DNA of 64,000 bases, taken from JAWPMV01 sp038527215. Lineage in GTDB: Bacteria > Bacteroidota > Bacteroidia > J057. This document shows, piece after piece, positions 43,616 to 53,400 of this stretch. The notes beneath the pieces were generated by a model. That model did no database searches. It was given only the letters and a program-made list of their open reading frames with translations, and was not told where the DNA came from. The translations under genes were made by a program, and so were the position numbers. Location of the stretch: the NCBI GenBank assembly GCA_038527215.1, contig JBCBGC010000027.1:1-64000 (forward strand). Reading direction: 5' to 3'. Every line of letters begins with the position of its first letter. The stretch's first letter is position 1.

Positions 43616-43636
43616 TAGATCAAATGAAATGATCTA
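43616..43636. terminator. Small palindrome between convergent genes
   Basis: TAGATCA-aatgaaa-TGATCTA, perfect seven-pair stem just after the stop at 43612 and covering the stop of the convergent YfcC gene. It has no U-run, so it is at most a weak bidirectional terminator. Confidence 0.35.
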
Positions 43637-45019
43637 CTGCCAGCCGCTAGCCACCGTAAATAGCAGCACCAGAATGGCCAGGACAAAGATCATCCCCACT
43701 AACGGGAAAATAAATCGCAGCCAGCGATCAAAAGGCACCCGAATCAAACTCAGCATCGCGATCAGACCTCCCAGAGCAGGATTGAATAAATTGGTCACCC
43801 CATCCCCAATCTGAAAAGCCAGGATAGTGCATTGGCGGGTCAGCCCCACTAATTCTCCCAGGGGAATCATGATCGGCAAGGTGGCCAGGGCCTGTCCACT
43901 GCCGGAAGGAATGAGCATATTCATGACCGACTGACCGAGGGTCATCACCACCGCTGACCCATAGGTCGGGAGGTTGCCCAGGAGGGTAGCTAGTTGGAAA
44001 GCAATGGTGTCCCCAATATTGCCCATTTCCATCACTACTTTGATGGAAGTGGCGAAGCCTACCATAAAAGCGCCAGGGGCCACCACAGCAATAGACTTCA
44101 AGGCGGTCTCACTGATTTCAAATCCGCTCATACGCGCGGCTAGTCCGCTGGCAATGGCGATCATCAGGAAGATGGCTGAGATCTCATTGATGTACCAGTG
44201 ATAGGTAAAAATGCCAAACAGCATGACCGCCAGCCCCAGGACAAAAATGCCCAGCACCAGCCAGTTGTTTTGGGTCATCTGGTAGCTTTCCAGCGGCTGT
44301 GAAAGGGCAATGCCTTCTTCTGAGAGGCCCTGCCCGAGGCTTTTTTCCGGCTGATCTACCATGCGACGAAAATAGCGCACATTGTACCAGGCCAGCAGAC
44401 TCAGCCCGGCCAGGCATAAGACCGATCGGACCAATGCGCCAGAGAAGAGCGGCAATTCTGCGATTTTGTGGCCGGTGCCGACCGTGTAAGGATTAATGGG
44501 AGATAGCCCAAAACCCACGGTAATCGCGGCTACCGAAATGCCAGCCGCCAGGATTAAATCCCCTCCTAAAGCCAGGCTCATGACAGCCGCGATCGGGACC
44601 ATGGCGATATTATTTTCGTATCCGATGGCTACCCCCAGAAAGCCATACAGGAAGGTCATGACTACTACGATCAGGTATTTGCGTTGCAGACCGAGGTTTT
44701 TGACAAAAGTGCCTACGCTGTTTTCTACCATTTTGGAGGCTTCCAACATGCCGAACATGATGCCACTGGCCAGCACCACAAAAATGATTTCCGCTGCGGT
44801 TTTAAAGCCTAGTGGAATGGCTCGGAAGACATCCATTAGGCCTAGTGGGGTAGACGCTATTACCTGATAGGAACCTGGGATGACCCGTTGCCGTCCGTCC
44901 ACCAATTCCCGCTCATAGGCGCCAGCAGGAAGGATGTGGCTCATCAGCGCCATGAGCACGATGATGGAAAATAACATGACAATGGGGTGGGGGATACGCT
45001 GGTACCATTTCTGAGCCAT
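43634..45019 (-). CDS. yfcC: YfcC family membrane carrier
   Basis: A 461-residue (from ATG 45019) inner-membrane carrier with about twelve hydrophobic segments, related to the YfcC/ArcD-like group of the C4-dicarboxylate/AbgT ion-transporter superfamily. Recognisable stretches are WYQRIPHPIVMLFSIIVLMALMSHILPAGAYERE, IMFGMLEASKMVENSVGTFVKNL, FLYGFLGVAIGYENNIAMVPI, the hairpin with SPINPYTVGTGHKIAELP, and MNMLIPSGSGQALATLPIMIPLG, whose Ser/Gly-rich loop probably binds substrate. Related proteins exchange amino acids such as arginine or ornithine, but the substrate here is not decidable. I choose 45019 over an upstream in-frame ATG because MAQKWYQRIPHP is the usual family start. Confidence 0.85.
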   Translation of the reverse strand: MAQKWYQRIPHPIVMLFSIIVLMALMSHILPAGAYERELVDGRQRVIPGSYQVIASTPLGLMDVFRAIPLGFKTAAEIIFVVLASGIMFGMLEASKMVENSVGTFVKNLGLQRKYLIVVVMTFLYGFLGVAIGYENNIAMVPIAAVMSLALGGDLILAAGISVAAITVGFGLSPINPYTVGTGHKIAELPLFSGALVRSVLCLAGLSLLAWYNVRYFRRMVDQPEKSLGQGLSEEGIALSQPLESYQMTQNNWLVLGIFVLGLAVMLFGIFTYHWYINEISAIFLMIAIASGLAARMSGFEISETALKSIAVVAPGAFMVGFATSIKVVMEMGNIGDTIAFQLATLLGNLPTYGSAVVMTLGQSVMNMLIPSGSGQALATLPIMIPLGELVGLTRQCTILAFQIGDGVTNLFNPALGGLIAMLSLIRVPFDRWLRFIFPLVGMIFVLAILVLLFTVASGWQ

Positions 45020-45106
45020 AGCGGAAAAATTTAGCCCAAGATAAACAAGCTGAGGACATTCGTGCAGCATCTGGCCTCATCCGACCGTTTTATCAGAAAA
45101 AAAGTC

Positions 45107-45550
45107 ATGAAGAAAATCGTATTGATCGGCTTCCTGGGATGGAGCCTGATGATGAGTAGCGGCTGTAAGGTCGATCTGTGCAATGATCCACAAGATACCC
45201 AATCCGGTATCATTGAAGGGCTGGTAGCGGTCCAGTATTCCGGAGCGGAAGGAGAAACGGCCCACATAAGGGATGATTCTACTTTCCAGGCCTTTTTTGC
45301 TCCCTTTAATCAATCCCTGCCAAGCGTAGATTTTGATACCCACGATGTTTTGTTGCTGGTAACAGGTGCTTCGGGATGTAGCCAGTATTATGAGCTAAAC
45401 GTAGAAAAAAGGGAGGCTGATAAGGTTTACGTAGCGACGGTTAAAGTGAATGAATGTGGCGGTTGTGAACCCTGGGTTGTAGTCAATCATGTGTTGAAAG
45501 TCCCTAAGCTACCCGCTGATTATCAGGGGGTAGAGTTTAATATTGAGTAA
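45107..45550 (+). CDS. Small hypothetical lipoprotein
   Basis: A 147-residue exported lipoprotein from the ATG at 45107. The signal peptide MKKIVLIGFLGWSLMMSSGC ends in a lipobox SSGC. The mature part contains further cysteines (DLCNDP, GASGCSQYYELNV, NECGGCEPWVVVNHV) that could form disulfides or bind metal, and a beta-rich core. I recognise no family. It is divergent from the YfcC gene with about 90 bases between starts and converges with the oxidoreductase, separated by a shared hairpin. Confidence 0.75.
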   Translation: MKKIVLIGFLGWSLMMSSGCKVDLCNDPQDTQSGIIEGLVAVQYSGAEGETAHIRDDSTFQAFFAPFNQSLPSVDFDTHDVLLLVTGASGCSQYYELNVEKREADKVYVATVKVNECGGCEPWVVVNHVLKVPKLPADYQGVEFNIE

Positions 45551-45570
45551 ATAGACCGATGGGTCTATTT
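45549..45570. terminator. Bidirectional hairpin terminator
   Basis: AAATAGACC-GATG-GGTCTATTT, perfect nine-pair palindrome overlapping the lipoprotein stop on one side and the oxidoreductase stop on the other, with A/T ends on both strands. Confidence 0.6.
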
Positions 45571-46539
45571 GGCGCGGATAACCAATTTTCCTGCGGCTTT
45601 ATTGGCCTCCATCATGGCGTGTGCGTCCGGGAGGTCCTCAAAATCAAATACCTGAAAAATATTCGTTTTGTATACCCCACTGGCCACCCGATCCACAATT
45701 TTTTGGAGGATAGGGGTGGCAGTGTCGGTGTGCAGGGTTTCGGAAGTATACATGGTGAGCTTGACCGTAGAGGGCATCCAGGGAAAAAATTCGTAGCCCC
45801 ACTCATCCCCTAAAAATCCAACCAAGCCTACCGTGCCTTTGGGGCGAGCGCATAAGAGGGAATCTTTGATGGTAACTTCTCTTCCCACCAGTTCTACTAC
45901 CCCATGAACCCCTTCCGGAAAAATCTCCCGAACCTGGTCTACTACCGACCCATCGTCGATGAGGACATGGTCCGCTCCGCCCGCTTTGATGCGGGCTACT
46001 TTGGCTTCCTTGCGCGTGGTGGCAAGGACGGTACAGCCCATTTCCTTGGCAATGGAAATACAGGCCAGGCCCACGGAGGAACTACCGCCTCTTACCAATA
46101 AACTTTGGCCCGCTTCCAGGCCCACGGCTTCGATGGTTACGCCCCAGGCGGTGAGGTACATTTCCGGAAGTGCCCCAAAACTCTCCCAATCCAGGTCGGT
46201 GGTGACCGGATAAACATTTGAACGCGGAATCAGGGTCATGGTGGCATAGCCGCCATCGTGTAAGCGACCCATATCTCCCATGGCGCAGCCTACTTTCTGA
46301 CCGGGCTGTAGGTCTGTGCCTCCGCCATCCAGGACGACGCCTACGCATTCTATGCCCAGGACGCGAGGCAAGGTAACGGCATCGCCAGAATGTCCCTGGC
46401 GGGTATACAATTCGCTGCGGTTCAAGCCAAAGGCTTTGACTTCGATGAGAATCCAACCCGCTTTTGGCTGGGGGTCAGGGAGTTCGGTGAGTTTGAGGAC
46501 TTCGGGTCCTCCAGCTTGGTGCATTACGTATCCACGCAT
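45565..46539 (-). CDS. Zinc-independent quinone-oxidoreductase-like MDR protein
   Basis: A 324-residue medium-chain dehydrogenase/reductase. The N-terminal GroES-like part (QAGGPEVLKLTELPDPQPKAGWILIEVKAFGLNRSELYTRQGHSG, GIECVGVV) and the NADPH-binding motif GGSSSVGLACISIAKEMG are typical of the quinone oxidoreductase branch. The Cys and His that bind catalytic zinc in alcohol dehydrogenases are absent, as expected there. It lies 44 bases downstream of the YARHG lipoprotein on the same strand and may be the last gene of that operon. The physiological substrate is unknown. Confidence 0.88.
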   Translation of the reverse strand: MRGYVMHQAGGPEVLKLTELPDPQPKAGWILIEVKAFGLNRSELYTRQGHSGDAVTLPRVLGIECVGVVLDGGGTDLQPGQKVGCAMGDMGRLHDGGYATMTLIPRSNVYPVTTDLDWESFGALPEMYLTAWGVTIEAVGLEAGQSLLVRGGSSSVGLACISIAKEMGCTVLATTRKEAKVARIKAGGADHVLIDDGSVVDQVREIFPEGVHGVVELVGREVTIKDSLLCARPKGTVGLVGFLGDEWGYEFFPWMPSTVKLTMYTSETLHTDTATPILQKIVDRVASGVYKTNIFQVFDFEDLPDAHAMMEANKAAGKLVIRAK

Positions 46540-46583
46540 AAGGAAAAGGAGGTTAGGAAAAATGAGATATTGGTCTGATCGGT

Positions 46584-47681
46584 CTAGTTTGGGCTTAGCT
46601 GCGAATAGCGCATCAATTGCCAGCGAATCTCCTGGTCAATCATCCGCTTGGTGAAAGAAAGGCCTACTTCGGCATTTGCCGCCTCAGGATAGGCTACTTC
46701 CATCATTTGTTCTGCCTGGTTCCATTGAGCAGTAGGCTTCCCTTTTTCTAAGTGGGGCTTCAACTGATTCACAATATCCTGGACCTGAGGATTCATGGCA
46801 AAGCGCACATCTTCGGCCATTTGGCTTTTTAGATAGGGTTCGCCTTGTTGTAGCAGTTGTGCTTCGAAAGTATCGTAATAAGTTTGAAAGCCCGGGAACC
46901 CCTCTTTCTCATATTGCTGGATAAAAGCAAGGTTTTCTTTTTCCAGGGGTGTCAGTTGGTCGGACACATCGTCTTGAGAAGCTTGGTACCAATTATAGGC
47001 TTCAAAATATTGCGTCCATTTAGGATTGGTGAAACGATAACCTTTTCTGGCAAAAATTTCGTTTCTCAGGGCAGCCCAGTCATAGGACAAAATCAGATCT
47101 TCTTCATGAATCGGACGATCAGAGAGGAACTGTGCCGTTCCCGGATGTGGGCCAGAAACTCTTTGCAGGAGGATCGATTGCGCTGGCATGCAGGCACATT
47201 TTTCCGAACCCTTATATCCTTCCAGCCACAAATAGGTATCACTATCCAGGTCCACCAATACATCATAGGCACAATCTGGATGATCAAAAGAATACTGGTC
47301 AGCAAAATGCAGTCTTCCGTCCTCATCTCCTACGTCTCTGCTTTCCAAGCCTCCGGTTACAAAAAAGCCTTCAGGAGTCCGGGCTATGCCTTCGCCTATA
47401 CTTTTACAGCCTTTCTCCTGATCTTCAATAGAAAACTTAATGTGTAAGGAGAAATTCCCAGTCTGGAATAGTTCCACCCTGGTCTTTGGTTGAGGCTCCG
47501 GACTTTCATACACAGTGAGGGCCTGCCATTCCTTTTTTGCAGCGAGGGGAGTCAAGGAGCTAGTCTCTGGTTGATGCGCCTGTTCCGAACTTGAAGATGA
47601 ATCGGTTTCTGTAGAAGCCTTCGGTTCACAATGTAATAGCAACAGGCTGAGCGCAAGGATGGTGAAAACGCTTTGCTTCAT
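46584..47681 (-). CDS. YARHG-domain lipoprotein
   Basis: A 365-residue exported lipoprotein from the ATG at 47681 (MKQSVFTILALSLLLLHC). The Cys after LLLH is a plausible lipobox, followed by a Ser/Glu-rich linker. A middle region (about 60-195) has beta strands and Cys pairs (KGCKSIGEG, EKCACMP). A YARHG domain follows: LRNEIFARKGYRFTNPKWTQYFEAYNWY, with the R[NH]EIxARKGYxF core and a WY end. YARHG domains are extracellular and of unknown function. An upstream in-frame ATG at 47738 would begin inside the acylase gene, so I reject it. It begins four bases after the acylase stop and is thus in its operon. Confidence 0.82.
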   Translation of the reverse strand: MKQSVFTILALSLLLLHCEPKASTETDSSSSSEQAHQPETSSLTPLAAKKEWQALTVYESPEPQPKTRVELFQTGNFSLHIKFSIEDQEKGCKSIGEGIARTPEGFFVTGGLESRDVGDEDGRLHFADQYSFDHPDCAYDVLVDLDSDTYLWLEGYKGSEKCACMPAQSILLQRVSGPHPGTAQFLSDRPIHEEDLILSYDWAALRNEIFARKGYRFTNPKWTQYFEAYNWYQASQDDVSDQLTPLEKENLAFIQQYEKEGFPGFQTYYDTFEAQLLQQGEPYLKSQMAEDVRFAMNPQVQDIVNQLKPHLEKGKPTAQWNQAEQMMEVAYPEAANAEVGLSFTKRMIDQEIRWQLMRYSQLSPN

Positions 47682-47685
47682 AAAT

Positions 47686-50085
47686 TTAAGGGGCCTTGGT
47701 AGGGGATAGGGTGAGGGTATGTTCAGCATGCGCGTCAATCTGCTCTTTGGAAAACCACCAATTCAGCGGCTTGTTGTTCACCCAGGCGTCTACCTGTGCG
47801 TCTATCTTTCCTGTAAACTGCCGGGCTTCGTTTCCCCCTGAGACGACCCCCAGGATTTTTTCATCATCGGCCAGGTCTATCACCATGCGCAGCGAGGAAA
47901 ACCACTGACTTTCGTAAGGGCCGTGGTTCATGACATACTGGCCACGGTTGAGGGTTTCTCCTGAGCCTGCGACCGGATGAGGGCCGTTGCCGAGGCTTTC
48001 TTTCCCCATGCCATCCCGGCGAAGCGGACTCACAAAAGTAAGCTGGTGAAATTTTCCCCAGGTCCACTGGTTCATATCGGTTCCCAATACCTCCTTGAGA
48101 CGAGCCTGGGCTTTTTTCCCCGCTTCCACAATCAGGCTTTCTAATCCTCCTTCCTCAGCACCTAATTTACCCTGACCATTTACGATCCGGTCAGCCATCC
48201 GTTGCAGCCAGTAATAGCGGGAATTCAGGACTTTTTGTAATAAAGGCTCAGGGATATCTTCTTCAAGCAACAGGCGAATCAATTCTTCGTGGACCAAATG
48301 AAAGACCGGAGGACCTAAAGCAGAAACCTCGTCCCGGTGATTCCAGGCTTTTAATTGGTCAGCTAAGGCGGCAGTGGCTTCATCCTGGGCCAGGGCAGCC
48401 TCGAATATGGGACTCAGTTCACGTGCATGGAGGTTTTCTACGTCGAGGATAAAAGACCAGAGGGTCTCTGCGTCCAACTGCTCATCTGTGGAAAGCATTT
48501 CTTTCATGCGTTGGTAGCGGAAGTCGGGAGAAAAATGCGCGGAATAGTAATACGGATAATGATCCGGGCGCACATCGTGGTTGGAAGTGCCTACCCAGCC
48601 TTTTTGGGGATTGAACTGTCCAGGCATTTCGGTTTTCGGAATAAAACCCACCCAGTCGGAACCCTCTTTTCCTTCTTTAGGTAAGGCTCCTTGCTTATTT
48701 TTTCTGATAGGAATCTGGCCAGTACTGCGATGGCCAATATTTCCCTCCTGGTCTGCGAAGACAAAATTCATGTACACCACCTCAACCTGGGCCAGGGCAG
48801 CTTCTACGTCTTGGGCATTTCTGGCCAAAAAGAGCCGGTCGAAACCAATATTTTCTGATTGGACCTCGGCTTGGGTCCAGCGAAGGACGACGGGCTGGTC
48901 CGGAGAAAGGCCAAAGACTTTGTGGTCAGAAATGACGGGCCCGCGACTACTAGACCGAATGGTCAGGTTCTCTATGCGAAAGCCAGCGGCTTCCTCATCG
49001 TCCTTGATCATCAGCTGGGTTTCTCGGGTAGAAAAAGCCAGACTGGTATCTCCTTCCAGGTAATGGCCCTCATTGGCAGGGTCGGGTGTCTCCAGATATA
49101 GGTCCTGATTATCCCCGTAGGCATTGGTTACGCCGAAGGCTACTTTGTCGGTACGGCCGACCAGGATGCCCGGGATGCCTGGAATGGCTCCGCCCACGGC
49201 TTGTACTTCCGGACAGAAAAGCCCAATGGGATACCAGGGACCCGGTAAAATGCGTGCGTCGAGGTGCGGATCGTTACAAAGAATGGGTTTGCTTCCGGCG
49301 GCTTTATCTGCGTTGATCACCCAATTATTGGAGCCCATAGCCAGGGGACTGATGGGATTGGGATCGGCAAAACTCACGCCCGCGGCATGCATAGCCGTAA
49401 CTGGACTCAGGCTGTCAGTTTGCCGCCAAAGATCCATCACGGCTTGTTCCCGGTCCGGATTGATGTTCAGTGGGAAAAACTCGGAGGCCTTATCCGGTCC
49501 AAGTGCATCGGCCAGCAAAAGGGACAAAATTTCATCCCCCATGTTCTGGCTGTGGGTAAAGCCGACATAATGGTGGATGGCCAGCATATCAGTGATGAAG
49601 AGTGGGGAAGGGGTAATACCGAGCAGGCTGAGTTCTAAAGGAAAATCATCTTCCTGCGTGGCCACGAATTCGTTGTAGCCGTCGGCAAACCACTGCAGAT
49701 ACTGCCGGCTGCTTTCATTGAGATAAGCTTCATGCCTTCGGGCATTTGCATAGACGCCCATCACCTGCATGCGGATGTCGGCATCTTTAGCCACGGCCCC
49801 TACGGCTTCGGTCAGCCTACCCTGAATCATCAGGCGATACAGCTCAATCTGGAAGATGCGGTCCTGCCCTAAGACAAAGCCCTGGGCTTTGATGAGGTCG
49901 GAGAGACTTTCGGCAAAAATATAGGGGATGCCGTGTTCATCTCGCTTGACGGTCACGGGCTGGTCCAGGCAGGCCAGGCCCAGTTCTCCGTCCCGCTTGA
50001 ATTTGTTGACCTGGGTAAGGTAAATGCTGAGCCCTCCTACCAAAAGCAGGATAATGGCAACGAGAAAGCCAAGGAATTTTTTCAT
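47686..50085 (-). CDS. Penicillin acylase family Ntn hydrolase, copy 2
   Basis: A 799-residue exported Ntn hydrolase with an N-terminal membrane segment (LGFLVAIILLLVGGLSIYL). The alpha-chain motifs VKRDEHGIPYIFAESLSDLIKAQGFVLGQDRIFQIELYR and GRLTEAVG are followed by a spacer and the processing site MGSNNW, where Ser252 becomes the nucleophile. IPGIPGILVGRTDKVAFGVTNAYGD and GTSNHDVRP are also typical. It is clearly homologous to the acylase at 33820-36273 but diverged. Operon order: acylase, YARHG lipoprotein (four bases apart), oxidoreductase. Upstream lies the palindrome array at 50155-50247. Whether it acts on acyl-homoserine lactones, antibiotics or other amides is undecided. Confidence 0.92.
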   Translation of the reverse strand: MKKFLGFLVAIILLLVGGLSIYLTQVNKFKRDGELGLACLDQPVTVKRDEHGIPYIFAESLSDLIKAQGFVLGQDRIFQIELYRLMIQGRLTEAVGAVAKDADIRMQVMGVYANARRHEAYLNESSRQYLQWFADGYNEFVATQEDDFPLELSLLGITPSPLFITDMLAIHHYVGFTHSQNMGDEILSLLLADALGPDKASEFFPLNINPDREQAVMDLWRQTDSLSPVTAMHAAGVSFADPNPISPLAMGSNNWVINADKAAGSKPILCNDPHLDARILPGPWYPIGLFCPEVQAVGGAIPGIPGILVGRTDKVAFGVTNAYGDNQDLYLETPDPANEGHYLEGDTSLAFSTRETQLMIKDDEEAAGFRIENLTIRSSSRGPVISDHKVFGLSPDQPVVLRWTQAEVQSENIGFDRLFLARNAQDVEAALAQVEVVYMNFVFADQEGNIGHRSTGQIPIRKNKQGALPKEGKEGSDWVGFIPKTEMPGQFNPQKGWVGTSNHDVRPDHYPYYYSAHFSPDFRYQRMKEMLSTDEQLDAETLWSFILDVENLHARELSPIFEAALAQDEATAALADQLKAWNHRDEVSALGPPVFHLVHEELIRLLLEEDIPEPLLQKVLNSRYYWLQRMADRIVNGQGKLGAEEGGLESLIVEAGKKAQARLKEVLGTDMNQWTWGKFHQLTFVSPLRRDGMGKESLGNGPHPVAGSGETLNRGQYVMNHGPYESQWFSSLRMVIDLADDEKILGVVSGGNEARQFTGKIDAQVDAWVNNKPLNWWFSKEQIDAHAEHTLTLSPTKAP

Positions 50086-50154
50086 AAAAAAAGGAGCAGT
50101 AGAAATAGAAATTTCAATATCGGCAATCTGGTTGGATTTCGAAACGGGTTCCGC

Positions 50155-50247
50155 CTGGCTTCCAGCCAGAGGAGATCCGTAACACCGGCTTCCAGTCGGT
50201 CATCACCCTGAGGCTAACCCATAGGTTAGCTTCTACCGGCTTAGCCC
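50155..50247. repeat. Array of short palindromes
   Basis: At least three hairpins at near-even spacing: CTGGCT-TCC-AGCCAG (50155-50169), ACCGGCT-TCC-AGTCGGT (50184-50200, one G-T pair), GCTAACC-CATA-GGTTAGC (50213-50230), and a weaker GGC-TTA-GCC (50238-50246). Starts of the first three are 29 bases apart. The first two share a TCC loop and closely related stems. They lie between the acylase operon start and the peptidase terminator, in a 346-base gap with no gene. Confidence 0.6.
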
Positions 50248-50265
50248 CATAATGATTCCTTGGGC

Positions 50266-50300
50266 AAAAAAAAAACGGGGCTGGCACAATGACCAGCCCC
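50266..50300 (-). terminator. Intrinsic terminator of the tricorn-like peptidase gene
   Basis: Perfect GGGGCTGG/CCAGCCCC stem (50277-50284 with 50293-50300) followed on the minus strand by a base and ten Us. It lies 130 bases after the stop at 50432, in the right direction. Confidence 0.88.
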
Positions 50301-50431
50301 TATCATGCTGACTTAATTGTCAGCCCCCTAAATTTCGTTTGAAAGTGTCCGGGAAAGATATTCCGGACTTTTTTGCCTCTGTTATATGAGGGAGGAACTG
50401 ACCCTCAGGTCTTTCCTCTTGCAAAAGGTAA

Positions 50432-53400
50432 TCATTTTTCTGGTCGTTTCCAGCGGATCGGGGCTGCTGGTTCTTTTTTGTGTGTTACTTCCTGCGTTTT
50501 CAGCATATTTAGTGCCTCTTGGACCGCTCGTTCTAATTGCGGGTCACGTCCTTCCATGACGGCTTTAGGGTCCTGAATGACTTCGATATCCGGAGCCACC
50601 CCTTCTCCTTCTACGGCCCACTCCCCGTCTACATCAAAAAAGCCTCCGCGCGGAGCTACCATGCGCCCTCCGTCAATGAAGCGCGGGGTGTCCCAGGTGC
50701 CAACCAATCCTCCCCAGGTACGGGTGCCGATTAAAGGACCCAGCTCGGCAGCATGGAACATGTAAGGCAAGAGGTCCCCTCCTGAACCTGCACGTTCGTT
50801 GATGATCATGACTTTCGGTCCCCAAATTCCCGCCATGGGCGTAGTCCAGGGCTTTTTGTCTCCTGCCTTAGAGTTGAAGTAGCCAAACAGGCGTCGAGAC
50901 ATAATGTCGATCATATAATCGGCAGCAGAGCCTCCGCCATTGTTTCGCTCGTCTATGACGACGCCTTTTTTGTCCTGCTGAGAAAAATAATAGCGGTTAA
51001 AAGAGGTAAAGCCAGGACCGGATGTATTGGGCACGTATACATAGGCTAGCTTGCCATCAGAGAGTTCATCTACTTTCCGTCGATTGCCTTCCACCCAGTC
51101 TACATATCTCAATCTATTTTCACTCCTGACGGGTACTACGATGATGTCATGTCTGTTTGTGCCACTAGCATCGTCTGCAATGCTGAGCATGGTCTGGCGT
51201 CCGGAAGTTTCTTCGAAGAAACTAAAGAGGTTATCGCTGCCTTGTAGCTCATTTCCGTCTACCGCCATGATGAAATCACCTTCTTTGACTTTCAAGCCAG
51301 GGATCGCCAGTGGACCGGGATCATTGCCATTCCAGCTTTCTCCGGAGTAGATTTTGGTGATTTGGTAGCGTCCATCGATCACCGCATAATCGGCGCCCAA
51401 TAAGCCTCCGGCTACCCGATCAATGTCAGGCATATCTCCTCCGCTTACGTAGGAGTGTCCAATGGCGACCTCTCCACTCAGGATGTCCACGATATAGTTC
51501 AAATCCGTACGATGTCGAACGTGTTTTACCCAGGGGCTGTACCACTCCCATACCTCATCCCAGGGAGCACCATGCACATTGTCTACGTAGAGGAAGTCTC
51601 TTTGTAAGCGCCATCCCTCTTTAAAGATCTGCTGGTATTCCGCCTGGGGGTCTACCTTCATGCGCAGATTGGTTTTGAGACGGCCTTTGCCAGGAGCGGG
51701 CTTACCTTTGGTGCCGGTAATGACCCAGCCGCCATTGCTCCGTAGGAGCACGGAGGAACGATCGTGAGAAACCACCGCGGCGCCTACGCCTTTGCTGAAT
51801 TCAGTGGACTTTTGCTCTTTTAGGTTGTAACGGTGCATGACCAGTCCCTGTTCGTTAGGGACAGCTTCCATATAGAAGAAGGTTCCTTCCCCTGCGGCGG
51901 TTAGCCCCAGGTAATTCCGTGTAGGAATGTCGATGGCCAGGGTACGGCGAGCCAGTCCTTCCATGTCTATGTTGACCACTACAGAGTCTTTTTTGCCCTT
52001 AGCTTTTTTCTCGTCTTTCTCCTCTTCCGGTTCCTCATCGCTTTTGGGTAAAAAAGGCGAGGCCTCATCTTTTTGGAGGAGAATCATATAGGGTTTACGG
52101 GTCTGATCTGGGTCGTAGCTACTCATATCCAGCCAGCCGGTGTTGAGTCCGTAATTGGTGCTAGCAAGGAAATAAAGGTACTTTCCACTCTTATCCCAGG
52201 CAGGACTACTGGCGTCCGCCATGCCATCGGTCAGTTGCACATGCTTTTTGTCCGCCACATGATACGCCATAATGGCCTTGAATTGAGTGGCCATCAATTT
52301 CGGATAAGCAATCCACTGGCCATCGGGAGACCAGACCGGATTCATGGTGCGGTTGGGATGGGCATAACCATCGGTGTCGATTTTTTCGGTATTGCCACTT
52401 TCCAGGTCTATGATCCAGAGGTTGTAGTGGGTATCAGTATAGGCAATCTTGTTTCCGTCAGGAGACCAGGCAGGTCGGAAGTAAAAAGTAGGATCGGGTA
52501 GCTCATAGCTACGCTTTTCGCCCATGCCCTTTTGGTCGGTAACCACCAGTTGATATTCACCGGAGGCATCCGAGAACCAGGCGACCTTATCTCCTTTGGG
52601 GGACCAGACTGGAGCCCTTTCGGCTATGCCCGGTGTATTGGTCAGGTTTCGCCAATTGCCTTCCTTTTTGGGGATGGTAAAAATCTCGCCCCGATGCTCA
52701 AAGATGGCTCGTTTTCCGGTGGGAGAAATTTGTGGATTGGTCAGCTGAAAGCCGTTGATGTTTTCCCAACGAGGACGAGCGAAGTTCATATCGCCTTTGA
52801 CGGAAATATTGAGCTGCTCTGCCTGGCCTGTTTCCGGGTTGAGCAGATGCAGGTAGCCCCCTTGCTCATAGATGATGGCACCTTCGGTGGCATCCAGGCT
52901 TTTTACATCAAACTGCTTATGGGTGGTAATCTGGCGTACCTCTTCGCTTTTCATGTTAAACGCCCAGATGTTGCTGGCATAGTCTCTTTCGGATAAAAAG
53001 AATACTTCGTCTCCACACCATACGGGATCAAGGTGGCGTTCCCGGTCCGTCTGCGGGGTGCGCACCAATTTTTTGTTGCGGAGGTTGACAATCCAAATGG
53101 GCATAGCTTGTCCCCCGCGATAATTCCGCCATTCCGGGTCCCATGAAGTGATAGGGGTGTAGGCTACAAAGCGGCCATTGGGAGAAATTTCTCCGAAAGC
53201 AGCTCTGGGTACGCCGATGGCTTCAGGAAGTCCTCCATCCATCCCGACCGTATACAAGCGGGAAGTTTGGGTAGGGCGAGACGTTCTTCCAGAGCGGAAT
53301 AATACCTTGCCATCGGGGGTCCATCCCTGAACAAAATCACCCCCTGGATGATAGGTGAGGCGCTGAGGGCTGCCGCCTTCCACAGGCATGACGTATACAT

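Noticed and set aside
50155..50247. CRISPR array
   Set aside because: The palindromes differ from each other, the spacing units are too few and too short, and no cas gene is nearby.
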